A stretch of 64,000 bases of DNA. Source: Peptostreptococcus russellii. Lineage in GTDB: Bacteria; Bacillota; Clostridia; Peptostreptococcales; Peptostreptococcaceae. The DNA is taken from the NCBI RefSeq assembly GCF_003012055.1, contig NZ_JYGE01000003.1, positions 496,001 through 560,000 of the forward strand. Reading direction: 5' to 3'. Below, one piece after another: positions 28,271 to 37,782 of the stretch. Position 1 is the stretch's first letter, and every line of letters begins with the position of its first letter. Made by a program: the position numbers and the translations under genes. The notes beneath the pieces are model-generated. The model saw only the letters and a program-made list of their open reading frames with translations. It did no database searches and was not told the origin of the DNA.

Positions 28271-29458
28271 ATGAGTCTAAAAAAAGAAATAGTAGCCATG
28301 TTACTGGCAGGAGGACAGGGAACTCGTCTTCAAGCACTAACTAAAACTATGGCAAAGCCAGCAGTTCCATTTGGTGGTAAATACAAAATTATAGATTTTC
28401 CACTTTCAAATTGTGTTAACTCAGGTATATCAACAGTAGGCGTTTTGACACAATTTATGCCACTTGAATTAAACTCTTATATGGGAAACGGATCTCCATG
28501 GGATTTAGATAGAATGGACGGTGGACTTTCTATCCTACCTCCATATACAGGTGGAGAAACTGGAGATTGGTATAAGGGAACAGCAAACGCAATATATCAA
28601 AATATGGCCTATCTTGAGCAATATAATCCGGAATATGTTTTAATATTATCTGGAGACCATATATATAAAATGAATTACAATGATATGTTAAAATTTCATA
28701 AGGAAAAAAATGCAGATCTTACAATCGCACACATAGATGTTAGTTTGGAAGAAGCAAGTAGATTTGGTATCTTAAACACATTATCAGATCTTTCTGTAAG
28801 CGAATTTGTAGAAAAGCCTGAAAATCCAATATCAACAAAAGCATCTATGGGAATATATATATTTAACTGGCTTGAACTAAAAAAATATCTATTTAAGTGC
28901 GAGAATGCAGAAGATACAAGCTATGATTTTGGAAAAGATGTAATTCCTATGATGTTAAATGATAATAAAAAAATCTTTGCCTATCCATTTAAGGGTTATT
29001 GGAAAGATGTCGGTACTGTAGAAAGTTTATGGCAAGCAAATATGGATCTTTTACACAATGAGGATGCATTTAATATCCACGACCCACTTTGGAGAATATA
29101 CTGTAGACATTATGAATCTATGCCACAACATATAGGTAAAAATGCTAAACTATCTGCTTGTATGATTTCTGAGGGAACTTCTGTTAATGGAAATATAACT
29201 GAGTCAGTAATTTCTTCTGATGTAATAGTAGAGGAAGGTGCAGAAATAGTAAATAGCGTCATAATGAAAAATGCATATATAGGAAAAAATGTAAAGGTTT
29301 ATAACTCTATAATTGCAGAAGAGGCAATATTGGAAGAAAACTCTGTCATAGGACACCAAAAAGTAGAATCAAACAAGGATATGATTACTGTGGTCGGAAG
29401 TAAAAATATAATAAAGAAAAAACAGGTTTATAAAAAGGCTTTATTAGGAGGTAAATAA
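28271..29458 (+). CDS. glgC: Glucose-1-phosphate adenylyltransferase, catalytic subunit
   Basis: A 395-residue ADP-glucose pyrophosphorylase making ADP-glucose from ATP and glucose-1-phosphate, the committed step of glycogen synthesis. The nucleotide loop [12 protein letters not shown] (about residues 13-24) and the signature [19 protein letters not shown] are intact, as are GTANAIYQN and the C-terminal left-handed beta-helix (hexapeptide repeats such as [15 protein letters not shown]). SD AAGGAAGG precedes the ATG. Its stop is one base before the glgD start; the two subunits form a heterotetramer in Firmicutes. Confidence 0.95.
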   Translation: MSLKKEIVAMLLAGGQGTRLQALTKTMAKPAVPFGGKYKIIDFPLSNCVNSGISTVGVLTQFMPLELNSYMGNGSPWDLDRMDGGLSILPPYTGGETGDWYKGTANAIYQNMAYLEQYNPEYVLILSGDHIYKMNYNDMLKFHKEKNADLTIAHIDVSLEEASRFGILNTLSDLSVSEFVEKPENPISTKASMGIYIFNWLELKKYLFKCENAEDTSYDFGKDVIPMMLNDNKKIFAYPFKGYWKDVGTVESLWQANMDLLHNEDAFNIHDPLWRIYCRHYESMPQHIGKNAKLSACMISEGTSVNGNITESVISSDVIVEEGAEIVNSVIMKNAYIGKNVKVYNSIIAEEAILEENSVIGHQKVESNKDMITVVGSKNIIKKKQVYKKALLGGK

Positions 29459-29459
29459 T

Positions 29460-30566
29460 ATGAATGCATTTTGTGTTTTATTTGCAGATAATTTTAAAAA
29501 TCATGATATTGGGGGATTTGCAAAAAATAGAGCCTTAGCAGCTTTACATGTCGGATGTAGATATAGGATGGTTGATTTTATGCTTTCATCTCTTGTGAAG
29601 GCAGATATTCCAAACATAGGATTACTAACTACAAAAGATTATAATTCTCTGATGGATCATGTTGGTTGGGGTAAGGACTGGGATTTGAACAGAAAAAATG
29701 GTGGATTAAAGATCATACCACCTCTAGCAATATCAAATACTACAATACCTAGAAGTAAGTTCGAGGCTTTGACTAATGCTGAACCATACATAAATTCAAT
29801 GCTTCAGGACTATTGTATAGTAGCTGATGCAAATATTATTTGCAACATAGACTTTAGAGAAGTTCTTGATTTTCATAAGAAAAATAATGCAGATGTAACA
29901 GTTTTATGTATGAAGAGCAGGCCAAAGCCTGGAGATATAGAAATGATGGTTGATCATAAAAATAGAGCTTATGACTCTCTTTTCCATCAATCTGGTGCTG
30001 ATTATGAGTGTAATACTCTTTTAAAAATCACTGTTTTACACAAAGATCTTTTCAAAAAACTAATACAAAAAGGAAATACTCTTGGTTGGGAAGATATAGT
30101 AAGAGACTATGTTTCAAAGAATTTCAATAAATTAAATGTTTATGCTTATAACGTAAAAAGCTACTGTAAAGTTATAGATAGCTTAGAAAGCTACTTTAAT
30201 TTCAATATGGATTTATTAAATCCTGAAATAGGTCATGAAATTTTTCTATCTGGTACTGAAATACTTACAAGAGTAAAAGATAGTGTGCCTACTATCTATG
30301 GTCAAAATGCAGATGTTAGCTGCTCATTGCTTGCAGATGGTAGCCATATAAACGGTGTTGTAGAAAACAGTATTATCTTTAGAGATGTAACGATAGAAGA
30401 AGGTGCAAAAGTTAAAAATAGTATACTAATGTCTGGAACAGTTATAAAATCTGGAGCAGACTTAGACTATGTTATTACAGACAAGTTTGTTACTGTAAGC
30501 AAGAATAAGGAATTGAAGGGCGATATTAATTGTCAGTTTACAGTTCCTAAGGACAAAAATATATAG
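29460..30566 (+). CDS. glgD: ADP-glucose pyrophosphorylase regulatory subunit GlgD
   Basis: A 368-residue paralogue of GlgC. The N-terminal GGxGxRL catalytic loop is absent: the sequence reads VLFADNFKNHDIGGFAKNRA where GlgC has its nucleotide loop, as in other GlgD proteins. The beta-helix end is kept (GAKVKNSILMSGTVIKSGAD). GlgD has little activity alone and raises GlgC activity in the complex. Its SD (AGGAGG) lies inside the last codons of glgC, so translation is coupled. A hairpin follows between it and glgA. Confidence 0.93.
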   Translation: MNAFCVLFADNFKNHDIGGFAKNRALAALHVGCRYRMVDFMLSSLVKADIPNIGLLTTKDYNSLMDHVGWGKDWDLNRKNGGLKIIPPLAISNTTIPRSKFEALTNAEPYINSMLQDYCIVADANIICNIDFREVLDFHKKNNADVTVLCMKSRPKPGDIEMMVDHKNRAYDSLFHQSGADYECNTLLKITVLHKDLFKKLIQKGNTLGWEDIVRDYVSKNFNKLNVYAYNVKSYCKVIDSLESYFNFNMDLLNPEIGHEIFLSGTEILTRVKDSVPTIYGQNADVSCSLLADGSHINGVVENSIIFRDVTIEEGAKVKNSILMSGTVIKSGADLDYVITDKFVTVSKNKELKGDINCQFTVPKDKNI

Positions 30567-30569
30567 TGG

Positions 30570-30601
30570 AAATTGATAATTACTTTAAAGTATATCAATT
30601 T
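30570..30601 (+). other. Intercistronic hairpin between glgD and glgA
   Basis: AAATTGATA pairs with TATCAATTT and the inner TACTTTAAAGTA is itself palindromic; together about 15 bp with one bulge. It ends 2 bases before the glgA SD (GAGGTG). There is no T-run, so it is more likely an mRNA-processing or stability element than a terminator. Confidence 0.45.
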
Positions 30602-30614
30602 GTGAGGTGAAAAG

Positions 30615-32045
30615 ATGAAAGTGTTATTTATTGCTGCGGAGTCCGCTCCCTTTATAAAGACGGGTGGTCTCGGCGATGTTATTGGATCTCTTCCCAAGGC
30701 ATTAAAAAAAGAAGGCGTAGATGCCAGAGTTGTACTTCCTCTATATTCTAGTATTAATAGGGAGAAGTATAAAATAAAATTTGTAAAATATATCTATGTT
30801 AGTCTAGGATGGAGACAGATTTACTGTGGAATATTTGAAGGAAAATATAATGGCATAAAGTATTATTTTATAGATAATGAACAATACTTCAATAGAAGTA
30901 ATATTTATGGAGAAGTAGATGATGGAGAAAGATTTGCATTTTTTTCAAAGGCTGCTCTAGAAATAATGCCACACATAGATTTTCAAGCGGATATAATCAA
31001 TGCAAATGACTGGCATACGGCCCTGTCAATTGTCTATCTAGACTCATTTAAAAAAGCTAACTTTGATTTTTATATAAATATTAAAAGTGTTTTTTCTATA
31101 CATAATGTAGAATTTCAAGGAAAGTACAATCCATACGTTCTTGGAAGTCTATTTGGACTAAGTAATGACTATCTGGATATAATGACTTTTGACAATGATA
31201 TCAACCTATTGAAGGCAGGTGTTCAACTTGCGGACAGGGTAAATACAGTTAGTGAAAGCTATGCGAATGAACTTTTAGATCCATATTTTTCATTTGGTTT
31301 AAGTTCTATTTTTCAAGATGAAAGAATAAAATTAAGAGGAATTGTAAATGGTATAGACTATCAAAGATATAACCCCTACAATGATTCAGCTATTGCCCAT
31401 CGATATTCTAAAAATACTTTTAAAACAGAATATAAAGTTAAAAATAAGCTAGCTTTACAAAAAAAAATGGACCTAGAAGTTAATCCAGATATTCCTCTTA
31501 TTGGAATGGTTGGCAGGCTTACTGATCAAAAAGGAATAAATATCGTCCTAGAAGTAGCTGAACAAATAGTAGATATGGGAACTCAGCTAATTATATTAGG
31601 TACAGGATATGAAACGTATGAAAATGCACTTAGAGATCTTGAATTTAAAAGACATGATAGAATACGTTCAATAATTATGTTTTCAAATGATCTAGCATCT
31701 GAGATATATGCCGGATCAGATATATACCTTATGCCATCAAAATCAGAGCCTTGTGGGCTCTCTCAGATGATTGCAATGAGATATGGTTCAATACCTATTG
31801 TCAATAGAGTTGGAGGACTAAGAGATACTGTAGAGCCATTTAACTCTGATACAGAAGAAGGAGTTGGTTTTACTTTTGAATCTTTTAATCCTTATGATAT
31901 GTTAGATGCTATCAAAAGAAGTCTTGATGTATATTACTATGATAAACCTTTATGGAAAAAACTTATTTTAAATGCCATGAACTATGATTCATCCTGGATT
32001 AATTCAGCAGATAAGTACATCGAAATGTATAATGAAATTTTATAA
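30615..32045 (+). CDS. glgA: Glycogen synthase (ADP-glucose type)
   Basis: A 476-residue GT5 glycosyltransferase that extends alpha-1,4-glucan from ADP-glucose. The N-terminal KTGGLGDVIGSLPKAL (residues 15-30) is the ADP-glucose-binding signature. The C-terminal half holds GMVGRLTDQKGINIVLE and SEPCGLSQMIAMRYGSIPIV, with the conserved glutamate of the GT-B active site. Length is standard. SD GAGGTG precedes the ATG. It is fourth in the glg operon, after the intercistronic hairpin and 24 bases before glgP. Confidence 0.96.
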   Translation: MKVLFIAAESAPFIKTGGLGDVIGSLPKALKKEGVDARVVLPLYSSINREKYKIKFVKYIYVSLGWRQIYCGIFEGKYNGIKYYFIDNEQYFNRSNIYGEVDDGERFAFFSKAALEIMPHIDFQADIINANDWHTALSIVYLDSFKKANFDFYINIKSVFSIHNVEFQGKYNPYVLGSLFGLSNDYLDIMTFDNDINLLKAGVQLADRVNTVSESYANELLDPYFSFGLSSIFQDERIKLRGIVNGIDYQRYNPYNDSAIAHRYSKNTFKTEYKVKNKLALQKKMDLEVNPDIPLIGMVGRLTDQKGINIVLEVAEQIVDMGTQLIILGTGYETYENALRDLEFKRHDRIRSIIMFSNDLASEIYAGSDIYLMPSKSEPCGLSQMIAMRYGSIPIVNRVGGLRDTVEPFNSDTEEGVGFTFESFNPYDMLDAIKRSLDVYYYDKPLWKKLILNAMNYDSSWINSADKYIEMYNEIL

Positions 32046-32069
32046 TTTTAGCTATCAGGAGGTGGTTTT

Positions 32070-34457
32070 ATGGACAGTTTTACAAAAGCAATAAAGAGAT
32101 ATCTTGAAAAGAGATTTGGCAACTCAATTGAAGATGCAAGTGAAAGACAAATTTATCAGGCACTAATGGTAATTACTAGAGATAAGCTTGCCGAAAAGAG
32201 ATATCATTATATCAACAAATTAAAAGAATCTGAACAAAAGAGAGTTTACTATATGTCTATGGAATTTTTAGTCGGTAAAACTCTTAGAAATAATTTATAT
32301 AATCTAGGTATAGAAAGTGAAGTTAAAAATTTCTTATCTGAAAATGGGTTTGTTTTGGATAAGATTTATGATATAGAACCAGATCCTGGTCTTGGAAATG
32401 GTGGACTTGGAAGATTAGCTTCTTGTTATATGGACGCACTTACTAGTCAGGAATACCCCATTACTGGATTTAGTATATTATATGAATTTGGTATTTTCAA
32501 ACAAGTTATTTCCAATGGATGGCAACAGGAGTTTCCTGATAACTGGCTAGATCTTGGTAAGTACGGTCTAATATATAGAAGTGATGAAGAAGTTGAAATC
32601 AAGTTTTATGGAGAAACTAAAGAGCAGTGGACAAGTGATGGGCTTCGTATTAAATATGAAGATTATACACCAATAATTGCAGAGCCTTATGACTTGATGA
32701 TTTCTGGATATGAAACAGATGCGGTAAATGTTTTAAGACTTTGGAAATCAAAGGCTAGTGGTGGATTTAATATGAGACTATTTGAACAAGGTGAGTACTC
32801 AAAGTCAGTTGAATCCAAAGCAATAGCTGAATCCATTTCAAAACTTCTTTATCCAGCGGATGATAATAACAAAGGCAAGGAACTTAGAATAAAGCAGCAG
32901 TATTTCTTTACAAGTGCTTCATTACAACAAATTGTCAAAATGCACTATAAAGCATATAATACATTGGATAATCTTGCAGAAAAAGTGGTAATACATATAA
33001 ATGATACACACCCTTCTTTATGTATACCTGAATTGATGAGAATATTAATGGATGAATATGAGTACTCTTGGGATAAGGCTTGGGAGATTACTATAAAGAC
33101 ATTTGCCTATACTAATCATACAATAATGGCTGAGGCCCTTGAAAAGTGGTCAGTAGACTTATTTAGACCAATACTTCCTAGAATATACACTATTATAAGT
33201 GAGATAAACAATAGGTTCTGTAAATGGTGTAAAGATATTGGAGCTTCTGTTGATTTGGAAGAGATGTCCATTATTCATAACGATATGATAAGAATGGCTA
33301 ATTTATGTATAGTGAGTAGTTATAGTGTAAATGGTGTCTCTAAACTACATTCAGATATACTTAAAAAAGATACTTTCAAATCATTTAATAGAATTTATCC
33401 AGGTAAGTTTACAAATGTTACTAATGGTATTGCTCATAGAAGATGGCTCGGACAGGCTAATCCAGAACTTACAAAGTATTTAAATGAACTGTTAGAAGTA
33501 GACTTTATAAAAGACCTTTCTAGCATTGAAAATCTGTTAGAGTATAAATCAGATGAATCAGTTATAAATAATCTAGAAAACATTAAAAAGATTAAAAAGG
33601 TACAGTTGGCTGAATATATTAAAAAAAATACAGGCTTAACTGTGGATACAAACTCTATATTTGACGTTCAAATAAAAAGATTACATGAATATAAAAGGCA
33701 GCTTTTAAATGCTCTACATATTATCTATCTTTACAAGGAGATCAAGTATAATGCTTTAAAGCCATATCCTAGAACCTTTATATTTTCAGCAAAAGCATCT
33801 TCTGGATATGTTATGGCAAAGAATATTATAAAATTAATTTGCTCTATATCAGAAATTATAGAGATGGATCCTGAAGTTAGAAAATATATAAAAGTTGTAT
33901 TTTTAGAAGATTATAGGGTTTCATTGGCTGAAAAAATAATACCAGCTGCAGATGTAAGTGAACAGATATCTCAGGCAGGTAAAGAAGCTTCTGGAACTGG
34001 TAATATGAAACTAATGTTAAATGGAGCCTTAACACTGGGCACTATGGATGGTGCAAATGTTGAAATATACAATGCAGTAGGTAAGGATAATATATTCATA
34101 TTTGGTTTATCAAGTGAAGAGGTTTCAGATTTGTCTGAGAGAGGTTATAGATCAGAAGAGTTTTATCAAAACAGTTCTGTTATAAAGGAAACTATTGACT
34201 TTATGAGAACTCTAGACAATGGAGATAGTAACTTCAATTATATGGCTGATTATCTTGTTTCACGTGATCCATATATGTGTCTAGCCGACTTTGAAAGTTA
34301 TCTTGAACAACAGAAGTTAATAGAGAAAACTTATCAAGATAGGATTAAGTGGGGGCAAATGAGCCTAGTTAATATAGCAAATTCTGGAATATTCTCTGCA
34401 GATAGAGCTACTTCAGAGTATGTCAAAGAGATTTGGAATATAAAAAAAGTTAAATAA
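32070..34457 (+). CDS. glgP: Glycogen/starch/alpha-glucan phosphorylase
   Basis: A 795-residue GT35 phosphorylase that releases glucose-1-phosphate from glycogen ends. The pyridoxal-phosphate lysine is Lys647 in EASGTGNMKLMLNGALTLG; the glucan-site motifs EPDPGLGNGGLGRLASCYMD and HINDTHPSL are intact. SD AGGAGG precedes the ATG. It is last in glgBCDAP. Having synthesis and degradation in one transcript implies control at the enzyme level; glucose-1-phosphate from GlgP can feed back to GlgC or to glycolysis. Confidence 0.96.
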   Translation: MDSFTKAIKRYLEKRFGNSIEDASERQIYQALMVITRDKLAEKRYHYINKLKESEQKRVYYMSMEFLVGKTLRNNLYNLGIESEVKNFLSENGFVLDKIYDIEPDPGLGNGGLGRLASCYMDALTSQEYPITGFSILYEFGIFKQVISNGWQQEFPDNWLDLGKYGLIYRSDEEVEIKFYGETKEQWTSDGLRIKYEDYTPIIAEPYDLMISGYETDAVNVLRLWKSKASGGFNMRLFEQGEYSKSVESKAIAESISKLLYPADDNNKGKELRIKQQYFFTSASLQQIVKMHYKAYNTLDNLAEKVVIHINDTHPSLCIPELMRILMDEYEYSWDKAWEITIKTFAYTNHTIMAEALEKWSVDLFRPILPRIYTIISEINNRFCKWCKDIGASVDLEEMSIIHNDMIRMANLCIVSSYSVNGVSKLHSDILKKDTFKSFNRIYPGKFTNVTNGIAHRRWLGQANPELTKYLNELLEVDFIKDLSSIENLLEYKSDESVINNLENIKKIKKVQLAEYIKKNTGLTVDTNSIFDVQIKRLHEYKRQLLNALHIIYLYKEIKYNALKPYPRTFIFSAKASSGYVMAKNIIKLICSISEIIEMDPEVRKYIKVVFLEDYRVSLAEKIIPAADVSEQISQAGKEASGTGNMKLMLNGALTLGTMDGANVEIYNAVGKDNIFIFGLSSEEVSDLSERGYRSEEFYQNSSVIKETIDFMRTLDNGDSNFNYMADYLVSRDPYMCLADFESYLEQQKLIEKTYQDRIKWGQMSLVNIANSGIFSADRATSEYVKEIWNIKKVK

Positions 34458-34474
34458 ATAATTTTTAAACAATA

Positions 34475-34506
34475 TTAGTGTGAGCAAATTTGTTTGCTCA
34501 CACTAA
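34475..34506 (+). terminator. Hairpin ending the glg operon
   Basis: A perfect 14-bp stem, TTAGTGTGAGCAAA with TTTGCTCACACTAA, loop TTTG. No T-run follows, so it may act as a 3' stability hairpin or a weak terminator. Confidence 0.6.
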
Positions 34507-34660
34507 ATTAATGAAAAGATACTTTAGCTTGTCTTTAATAAAATTTTGCTATATTCTCAATATATCTCCAATTCTTTACATTTAAATATTCAAATTAATA
34601 TAAAAATATGTACAAATAACAAATAATCATCTAATATATATATTAAAGGAGGAGATAATT

Positions 34661-36274
34661 ATGAATATAAATATGTTTTTACTTTTTTCAGCTGTAGTTG
34701 TCATTATTTCAACTACCTTTCTAAGTAAAATTTCAAAAAAGATAAGGGTGCCAGCTCTATTGGCTTTCATATTTCTAGGTATGCTCTTTGGTAGTGAAGG
34801 AATCTTAAAGGTTGATTTTACTGATTTTAAGTTGGCCGAACAAGTTTGTACAGTTGCTTTAATCTTTATCATGTTTTATGGTGGATTTGGTACGAATTGG
34901 AAAATGATAAAGCCTGTGTTTGGAAAAGCCTCAATAATGGCCTCTCTTGGAACTGTATTGACAGCCTTACTTGTAGGTGCATTCTGCCACTACGCTTTAA
35001 AGATGGATATTTTCGAAGGATTCCTCTTAGGTGCAGTAATATCTTCAACAGATGCTGCTTCAGTTTTCTCAATATTAAAATCTGAAAGACTTTCCTTAAA
35101 ATATAACACCGATTCACTTCTTGAAATGGAAAGTGGTGCAAATGACCCATTTTCATATCTACTCACAGTCACTGTTATTTCAATGATACAAGGTCAAACT
35201 TCTGCAGTTTCAGTAGCACAATTGCTTTTTTCACAACTTTTCTTTGGAATTGTCTTTGGTGCTTTCATTTCCTTTTTGACTGTTAAAATCTTCAAAAATT
35301 TTAGATTTGAAAATGAAGGTTTCCAATCAGCATTTATGGTTGCAATCGCCATTATTTCCTATGCATTACCTGCTGCTGTTGGAGGAAATGGTTTTTTAAG
35401 TGCTTACATAGTAGGTGTTTCTCTGGGTAATCGACTAAGAATCAACAAAAAAACTATGGTTCATATGTTTGACGGTATCACAAGTTTGATGCAGATAGTA
35501 ATTTTCTTTGTATTGGGCTTATTGTCATCACCAGCATTAATTGTAAAATCATTACCAGTAGGTATACTTGTTACACTTTTTTTAACATTTATAGCCAGAC
35601 CACTCGTAACAATTGGTCTGCTCAAGCCCTTTAAATCCCCCAATAATCAAATTGCGATTATCTCATGGGCTGGACTTAGAGGTGCATCTTCTATAGTTTT
35701 CGCAACTGTAGCTGCTGTCAGCTTGACCGATTTAAATATAGATGTATTTCATATAGTATTTTGTATTGTAATACTTTCTATGCTGACCCAAGGAACAACT
35801 CTTAAACTTGTATCCCAAAAGATTGACATGATCGACCCTGAAGGTAATGTATTTAAGACATTCAATGACTACAGTGAAGAAATCGATATGGACTTTGTAA
35901 GCACAATCGTCGACTCTTCTAGTAATTGGATTGGTAAAAAGATAGCTGATATAGGTATGCCACACGACATACTTATAACGCTTATACAAAGAGATGGACT
36001 CGATATGATACCAAATGGAGACACCATTGTTGAGGAAAATGATGAAATTGTACTTACAGCAGTTACCTTTAATAGTAGTATGGGTACTGATTTACAGGAG
36101 TTTTATATAGATAAAAAACATAAGTGGGCATATTTAATGCTATCTGAAATATCTGTTCCAAATGATTTTTTGGTTGTAATAATCAAAAGACGGGGACACA
36201 CTATTGTACCAAATGGAGACACAATGATATTGCCAGGAGATATTGTCGTGTTGAATACTTTAAGAAATTCGTAA
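34661..36274 (+). CDS. CPA1-family potassium/proton antiporter with tandem RCK_C domains
   Basis: A 537-residue protein. Residues 1-385 form 12-13 membrane helices of the NhaP2/CvrA branch, with the ion-site motifs SSTDAASVF and GANDPFSYLL. The C-terminus has two RCK_C-like segments (cores near 434-460 and 500-530, each with the pattern PxDxLxxxIxRxGxxxIPNGDTxxxxxDxIVLxT). RCK_C domains sense ligands, c-di-AMP in several Firmicutes K+ transporters, which would tie potassium export to osmotic state; that is inference. SD AAAGGAGGAG precedes the ATG. It has a 150-base leader in which I see no riboswitch. Confidence 0.85.
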   Translation: MNINMFLLFSAVVVIISTTFLSKISKKIRVPALLAFIFLGMLFGSEGILKVDFTDFKLAEQVCTVALIFIMFYGGFGTNWKMIKPVFGKASIMASLGTVLTALLVGAFCHYALKMDIFEGFLLGAVISSTDAASVFSILKSERLSLKYNTDSLLEMESGANDPFSYLLTVTVISMIQGQTSAVSVAQLLFSQLFFGIVFGAFISFLTVKIFKNFRFENEGFQSAFMVAIAIISYALPAAVGGNGFLSAYIVGVSLGNRLRINKKTMVHMFDGITSLMQIVIFFVLGLLSSPALIVKSLPVGILVTLFLTFIARPLVTIGLLKPFKSPNNQIAIISWAGLRGASSIVFATVAAVSLTDLNIDVFHIVFCIVILSMLTQGTTLKLVSQKIDMIDPEGNVFKTFNDYSEEIDMDFVSTIVDSSSNWIGKKIADIGMPHDILITLIQRDGLDMIPNGDTIVEENDEIVLTAVTFNSSMGTDLQEFYIDKKHKWAYLMLSEISVPNDFLVVIIKRRGHTIVPNGDTMILPGDIVVLNTLRNS

Positions 36275-36279
36275 ATATT

Positions 36280-36309
36280 AAATCAGATATTTTTTTAAAT
36301 ATCTGATTT
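36280..36309 (+). terminator. Terminator of the antiporter gene
   Basis: AAATCAGATATTT pairs with AAATATCTGATTT, followed by TTTATT. Confidence 0.8.
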
Positions 36310-36344
36310 TTATTATGCTGTTTATATTTTCAAATATAATAAAT

Positions 36345-36373
36345 TTGTACATCATCAGCAAATTTGGTATAAT
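36345..36373 (+). promoter_or_regulatory. Promoter of the RelA-like/MoaA-like operon
   Basis: TTGTAC (36345-36350), a 17-base spacer, then TATAAT (36368-36373); near-consensus, starting transcription about 25 bases before the first gene. Confidence 0.75.
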
Positions 36374-36405
36374 ACTAATGTGTTAGTATATTAATGGAGG
36401 ATGTT

Positions 36406-37767
36406 ATGAGTTTAAAGGAATTTGAATTTATAGATGCAGCAACTACTATATTGGCTGAACAAAGACCAGCCCTAGAAGTAATAGAAGATGAATTGGTAAA
36501 GTTCTTTGGATCTATACCTTTGAAAGAGAATGAATTGATGGCTGTCAGTTCTCGTATAAAATCAGAAAACAGTCTAAAAGAAAAAATAATAAGAAATAGA
36601 TGTATGGTTGCTTACTCTAATCCAGCAGATCTTATATCAGATATACCAGACCTAATAGGTATAAGAATTGAATGTAAGTTCGTTAAGGAAGAAGAAGACA
36701 TCTTTATGCAGATAAAGAACTATTTCAATAGAACGGATGATGGAAAATATTTCTATTCTAAAAATAATAAAAATATACGTCTTTATTTATTTGATAAACA
36801 ACCCTTAAGACAGAAAAATGGCTTTGAAATTTACAAGGTAGATGGAGAGTATACTTTCTTAAATAGAAAAGTCAAGTTTGAACTCCAAATAAAGTCACTA
36901 GTAAATGTCTTTTGGAGCGAAATTGAACATAAAATAATATATAAAAATACAACTTACTTACTTGCTGATAAGTTCTTAAAAGATATGATGGTTTCTATAA
37001 AGAATAACCTTACAATGATAGATGATCAGCTACTTAGTATATATAATAACTTCAAGCCGAATAAGAGCATAAGCACAGTGGCTGGACGTAAAGAAGTCGA
37101 AAAACTTTTTGCGAAATTTTTATATGATACAATTACCTTTAAAATGGAAAAACAATTGTCTTTTGCCATTGACTTTAAACAACCTTGCGATACCATACTC
37201 AGCTACTCAATACACAAGTATGAGGACTCTGTAGATGGAATGAGCAGTTTTATGACTGAAGAATATACAAAAATATGTAATTTTATAAAGAAAAAAATTG
37301 ATTTTAATGAAGCATTAGAACTAGAAAATGAAGTGGAATTTGAAGATGAGTTTTCAAATAATCTTGCTGATATTTTTATAGAAAAAATGAATACAGAAGT
37401 TCCTTGGAACTTATTTTTCAGAGTTTTATTTGAATTAGAACCAGAAAACAATGTTGAAGATTTTATGAATTTCATTAGATTTTATAAGAAATCTCTTATC
37501 TCAAAAGAAAGTATTTACCATACTGTTGATAAATTTGGAGAGTATAGCGATAGAATTATAATGGATTTATATGATTGTATATATAAAATGATATTACAAA
37601 TTGGTAAGATTGATATATTTTATGACTGCAACCTTAATAAAATTAACAAACTAACATCAGAAGGTCTTGAATATGTTTGTTATGAATTTGATACATATTA
37701 TGACTATATGGAGCAGAGAAGAATTATATCTAAAACAATTACTGATAGTCTTATAAAAATTTTTTAA
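36406..37767 (+). CDS. RelA/SpoT-domain protein, putative alarmone synthetase
   Basis: A 453-residue protein with a RelA/SpoT nucleotidyltransferase domain at about 1-215. Synthetase residues seen: Arg50 and Lys52 (SSRIKSENS), Mg-binding Asp82 (PDLIGIRIEC), Glu159 (FELQIKS), and the FWSEIEHK segment. The G-loop reads NGFEIYK (138-144) instead of the usual GYRSYH, keeping the tyrosine but not the histidine, so activity or nucleotide choice may differ. There is no HD hydrolase, TGS or ACT domain; instead a 240-residue helical C-terminus of unknown role. I chose ATG 36406 because GGAGG lies 5 bases upstream; the in-frame ATG at 36394 overlaps that site. The next gene starts 15 bases after its stop. 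Confidence 0.8.
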   Translation: MSLKEFEFIDAATTILAEQRPALEVIEDELVKFFGSIPLKENELMAVSSRIKSENSLKEKIIRNRCMVAYSNPADLISDIPDLIGIRIECKFVKEEEDIFMQIKNYFNRTDDGKYFYSKNNKNIRLYLFDKQPLRQKNGFEIYKVDGEYTFLNRKVKFELQIKSLVNVFWSEIEHKIIYKNTTYLLADKFLKDMMVSIKNNLTMIDDQLLSIYNNFKPNKSISTVAGRKEVEKLFAKFLYDTITFKMEKQLSFAIDFKQPCDTILSYSIHKYEDSVDGMSSFMTEEYTKICNFIKKKIDFNEALELENEVEFEDEFSNNLADIFIEKMNTEVPWNLFFRVLFELEPENNVEDFMNFIRFYKKSLISKESIYHTVDKFGEYSDRIIMDLYDCIYKMILQIGKIDIFYDCNLNKINKLTSEGLEYVCYEFDTYYDYMEQRRIISKTITDSLIKIF

Positions 37768-37782
37768 AAGGAAGTGAAAATA

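Noticed and set aside
34846-35172. Overlapping frames within the antiporter gene
   Set aside because: Shadows of a clearly coding frame; no SD and no family likeness.
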